NCBI GenBank assembly: GCA_002371375.1
Contig: DFIB01000027.1
Location: forward strand, 1 to 22,924
DNA: 22,924 bases
Reading direction: 5' to 3'
Origin: Mageeibacillus sp. UBA3708
Lineage (GTDB): Bacteria; Bacillota; Clostridia; Saccharofermentanales; Saccharofermentanaceae
The translations under genes were made by a program, and so were the position numbers. Below, one piece after another: positions 21,828-22,924 of this stretch (position 1 is the first letter of the stretch; the number at the start of each line of letters is the position of its first letter). A model generated the notes under the pieces. The model saw nothing but the letters and a program-made list of their open reading frames with translations, did not search any database and was not told the DNA's origin.

Positions 21828-22924
21828 CAGAACTTAACCTCTACCTTGTGTGTTGCTCCGTCAGTGAAGACCGGTACAGATGTGCCTGCGACAGCCTGAC
21901 CGTCGCAGATAACCGTAACGCCTTCCTTCGTTCTCTTGAAGCCTTCAGGCTTACTGATCTCGATCTCGTAGACTGCGCCTACAGCCTGGAGCCTGACCTT
22001 AAGCGATGTCTCGTTCTCACGGAGAAGCGGTTCAACTACGAGGGCATCTGCCGTGGGCTGGATGCCAAAGCAGGAGAACAGACACAGGAGAAGCCATGTG
22101 GATGTACCTGATAACGTGGGTCCGATATTCTCTCCTGAATCGCTGTTATTATACTGTGTGCACCATCTCGGGTTACCGCATGTCGTGAAAGGTGACTTCA
22201 AAGTGCGGAAAGGCAGGATAACATCAATGATCCAGTATGCCGTATCAGCCAGCCTCTGAGCGAGCGCTACATCATTAACACTCTTTGCTGCCTTGAGCAT
22301 GGCGGCTGCAGCCATCATGTTGGCATGCTTGAATACGCCTCCGTTCTCACGGTCGCCCGGATAGTAGAGAGCAACGTCGATCTTAGGTGCGATCTTGGAA
22401 TAATCAACCGTGGAACAAAGTCTGAAGCCGTAAGGTGACTTAAGGTACTTATCCATTGAATCAAGCATGGACGTGATCTGTGCCTCGCTCGCGCACTCTG
22501 AGAGGAGTGACCATGAGAATGTGTTGAGGAAGTAAGATCCCGGAGCATCCTCCACCTGGAGATTGTCTCCGGCTGCACCGAGGTACTCAAGCTCCGGCTT
22601 ATCCTTCCTGTTGAACAATACTCTTGCGAAGAAGTCATTCTTCCATGCATAGTCATTAAGCTCTGTCTTGAGCTTTGCAGACATTGCCGTCAGTTCTGCT
22701 ACATATGCATCATCTCCGAAATGTCTGAACATACCGATAGCCGCATCAACTGCAACCTTCAGGAGGAAACCGTTCATGACAGATTCAGAATACTCGGATT
22801 CATAAGGAACCTCACCGTATGCCTTGCCTGACTTAGCCAGCTGCTCCTTGTATGCCTTAATCTTATCTGCACCGCCGATACAGTCGGGATCAACTCTCAG
22901 ACAGTCATTCCAGTCAGCTCTGTC
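21827..22924 (-). CDS. GH94-type glycoside phosphorylase (3' part; gene continues beyond the window)
   Basis: The frame is open to the window edge without a stop, giving 365 C-terminal residues. The first visible codons spell DRADWNDCL, the catalytic WND region of GH94 inverting phosphorylases, in which this aspartate is the general acid. Later landmarks are YYPGDRENGGVFKHANMMAAAAMLKA (GENGGxFxHA-like) and GENIGPTLSGTSTWLLLC, the phosphate-binding/closing part of the (alpha/alpha)6 barrel, then a C-terminal beta domain. Such enzymes phosphorolyse beta-linked disaccharides (cellobiose, cellodextrin, chitobiose, 1,2-beta-oligoglucan); the specificity cannot be settled from this part. Full-length proteins are about 800 residues, so roughly half lies outside. 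An internal ATG at 22777 is not the start. Confidence 0.85.
   Translation of the reverse strand, partial: DRADWNDCLRVDPDCIGGADKIKAYKEQLAKSGKAYGEVPYESEYSESVMNGFLLKVAVDAAIGMFRHFGDDAYVAELTAMSAKLKTELNDYAWKNDFFARVLFNRKDKPELEYLGAAGDNLQVEDAPGSYFLNTFSWSLLSECASEAQITSMLDSMDKYLKSPYGFRLCSTVDYSKIAPKIDVALYYPGDRENGGVFKHANMMAAAAMLKAAKSVNDVALAQRLADTAYWIIDVILPFRTLKSPFTTCGNPRWCTQYNNSDSGENIGPTLSGTSTWLLLCLFSCFGIQPTADALVVEPLLRENETSLKVRLQAVGAVYEIEISKPEGFKRTKEGVTVICDGQAVAGTSVPVFTDGATHKVEVKF

Overview
The window looks like chromosomal DNA of a low-to-mid GC Gram-positive bacterium of the class Clostridia. The evidence is strong AGGAGG-type ribosome binding sites, HPr kinase/phosphorylase, WhiA, a cell-wall-binding repeat protein, split transketolase subunits and a GH94 phosphorylase, which would fit a fibre-using gut or rumen species. 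No rRNA, tRNA, CRISPR array, phage cluster or classical IS was found. The genus cannot be named from this sequence alone.

Layout. (1) 1-2150: a secreted protein with choline-binding-type repeats (minus strand). (2) 2153-6050: the most unusual part. A tyrosine recombinase gene lies between two 26-bp sites in inverted orientation (3334-3359 and 4422-4447). Each site lies about 40-50 bp upstream of a DUF4190-type small membrane protein gene, and the two gene sets run outward as mirror images: DUF4190 then an Lgt-like gene to the left, and two DUF4190 genes then an Lgt-like gene to the right. A good sigma-A-like promoter sits inside the segment and points left (3378-3406). I read this as a DNA-inversion switch that would aim one promoter at one of two Lgt-like operons. 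Both Lgt-like proteins lack several residues essential in classical Lgt. (3) 6063-15828: about ten co-directional minus-strand genes with short gaps or ATGA overlaps. In transcription order they are a membrane-anchored PQQ-type beta-propeller, a small unknown protein, a membrane protein, a uridine-kinase-like protein, MetA (predicted to use acetyl-CoA), NnrD, alanine racemase, transketolase N and C subunits, and a FliB-like cysteine-cluster protein. (4) 15980-18285: an ABC exporter ATPase and its permease on the plus strand, divergent from the propeller gene. (5) 18277-22924: a tightly packed minus-strand unit of GH94 phosphorylase (cut by the window edge), Bcp peroxiredoxin, HprK, a MurB-RapZ C-terminal fusion, and WhiA.

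How the genes work together. The last unit links beta-glycoside use (GH94), carbon-catabolite control (HprK), wall precursor synthesis (MurB), amino-sugar sensing (RapZ C-terminal domain) and WhiA. It is a rearranged form of the usual Firmicutes hprK / murB-rapZ-yvcK-whiA neighbourhood, with the RapZ NTPase domain and yvcK missing. The long middle unit is mostly housekeeping metabolism (D-alanine, methionine, pentose phosphate, NAD(P)HX repair). The lgt/recombinase island looks like accessory, possibly phase-variable, surface biology.
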